Positions 4,804-5,319 of a stretch of 5,319 nt of DNA are shown piece by piece. Within the stretch, counting starts at the first letter, position 1; every line of letters begins with the position of its first letter. A program made the translations under genes and the position numbers. Source of the DNA: Synergistaceae bacterium (GTDB taxonomy: Bacteria > Synergistota > Synergistia > Synergistales > Synergistaceae); NCBI GenBank assembly GCA_012513245.1, contig JAAZCN010000146.1, positions 1 to 5,319 of the forward strand, read 5' to 3'. The notes beneath the pieces were generated by a model, which did not search any database, had not been told where the DNA came from, and saw nothing but the letters and a program-made list of their open reading frames with translations.

Positions 4804-5319
4804 ACTTTTTGCTTATGATTTCATCGTAAGGGCCGTCGCGGTAGGCATGATGGTATCGCTTTGTGCATCGTTGCTTGGTGTGAGCCTGGTCCTCAAACGA
4901 TATTCGATGATAGGGGACGGGCTTGGCCACGTGGCTTTTGGAGCGCTTTGTATCGCGGTGGCATTCAACATAGCGCCTCTTTTTGTCTCTGTGCCTGTTG
5001 TAATAACTGCAGCGATATTGCTCCTGAAAATGAAAGATGACCTAAGGATCAAGGGAGATGCTGCTATTGCAGTGATATCAAGTTCAGCCCTGGCGATAGG
5101 GATCATAGCTACATCGTTGACCAAAGGGATGAATATTGACATATATAACTATATGTTTGGCAGCATACTCGCGATGAACGACCAAGATGTCTACCTTGGT
5201 ATGGGACTTTCCGTTGCTGTGCTGTCGCTCTTTGTTATCCTTTATAATGTGATATTCTCAGTCACTTTTGACGAGGATTTTGCAAGGGCGACAGGCGTAA
5301 ACGTTGGTTTTTACAACAC
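4784..5319 (+). CDS. znuB: Zinc (metal) ABC transporter permease, ABC-3 family (3' end outside the window)
   Basis: The frame is open from the ATG at 4784 to the window edge, giving the first 178 residues of a membrane permease usually about 270 long. It begins MLNILSELFAYDFIVRA, and shows the family blocks GVSLVLKRYSMIGDGLGHVAFG, IKGDAAIAVISSSALAIGI, NYMFGSILAM and, at the truncated end, FDEDFARATGV. These are characteristic of the ZnuB/TroC family. Several hydrophobic helices are evident, at about residues 12-38, 45-80, 92-115 and 135-160. AGGTGA (4776-4781) is a ribosome site placed rather close to the ATG. The start lies inside znuC, which implies coupled translation and a matched level of ATPase and permease. 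Confidence 0.92.
   Translation, partial: MLNILSELFAYDFIVRAVAVGMMVSLCASLLGVSLVLKRYSMIGDGLGHVAFGALCIAVAFNIAPLFVSVPVVITAAILLLKMKDDLRIKGDAAIAVISSSALAIGIIATSLTKGMNIDIYNYMFGSILAMNDQDVYLGMGLSVAVLSLFVILYNVIFSVTFDEDFARATGVNVGFYN

Noticed and set aside
4813..5142. 109-codon minus-strand open frame opposite znuB
   Set aside because: The plus strand encodes a clear ABC-3 permease here, and the antisense frame is its shadow.

Overview
The window appears to be chromosomal DNA from a Gram-negative-type (diderm) bacterium. TonB, ExbB and ExbD only make sense in a cell with an outer membrane. The zinc regulator and zinc-binding protein, however, look like the versions common in Clostridia-type Firmicutes. 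That mixture fits an anaerobic diderm such as a member of Synergistota, or possibly Negativicutes. This is an inference from family resemblance and the genus cannot be named.

Every gene reads on the + strand, in two blocks separated by about 640 bases of non-coding DNA. Block 1 (1-2090) starts with the last 124 codons of a FecCD-type ABC permease for iron-siderophore, haem or cobalamin. After a 34-base gap come exbB, exbD and tonB, which overlap one another. This looks like one metal/cofactor uptake operon: ExbB-ExbD-TonB carry proton-motive-force energy to outer-membrane receptors, and the permease moves the substrate across the inner membrane.

The region 2091-2690 holds no convincing gene and is rich in small repeats. 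In order: a four-run G-tract motif on the tonB stop codon; four degenerate 11-mers; two diverged palindromic (REP-like) elements in opposite orientation; three small hairpins at 26-base spacing joined by an AATTC linker; two pairs of short tandem repeats; and a perfect 8-bp hairpin. No classical intrinsic terminator is visible.

Block 2 (about 2656-5319) is a zinc uptake operon. An extended -10 promoter is followed by a palindrome resembling a Fur-family operator, then a Zur-like Fur-family repressor, a ZnuA-type binding protein, a ZnuC-type ATPase and a truncated ZnuB-type permease, all overlapping end to start. The simplest reading is self-regulated zinc homeostasis: when zinc is plentiful the repressor closes its own promoter and with it the transporter genes. 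The most unusual features are the spaced hairpin array, the altered metal-ligand positions in ZnuA, and an acidic-to-lysine change in ExbB.
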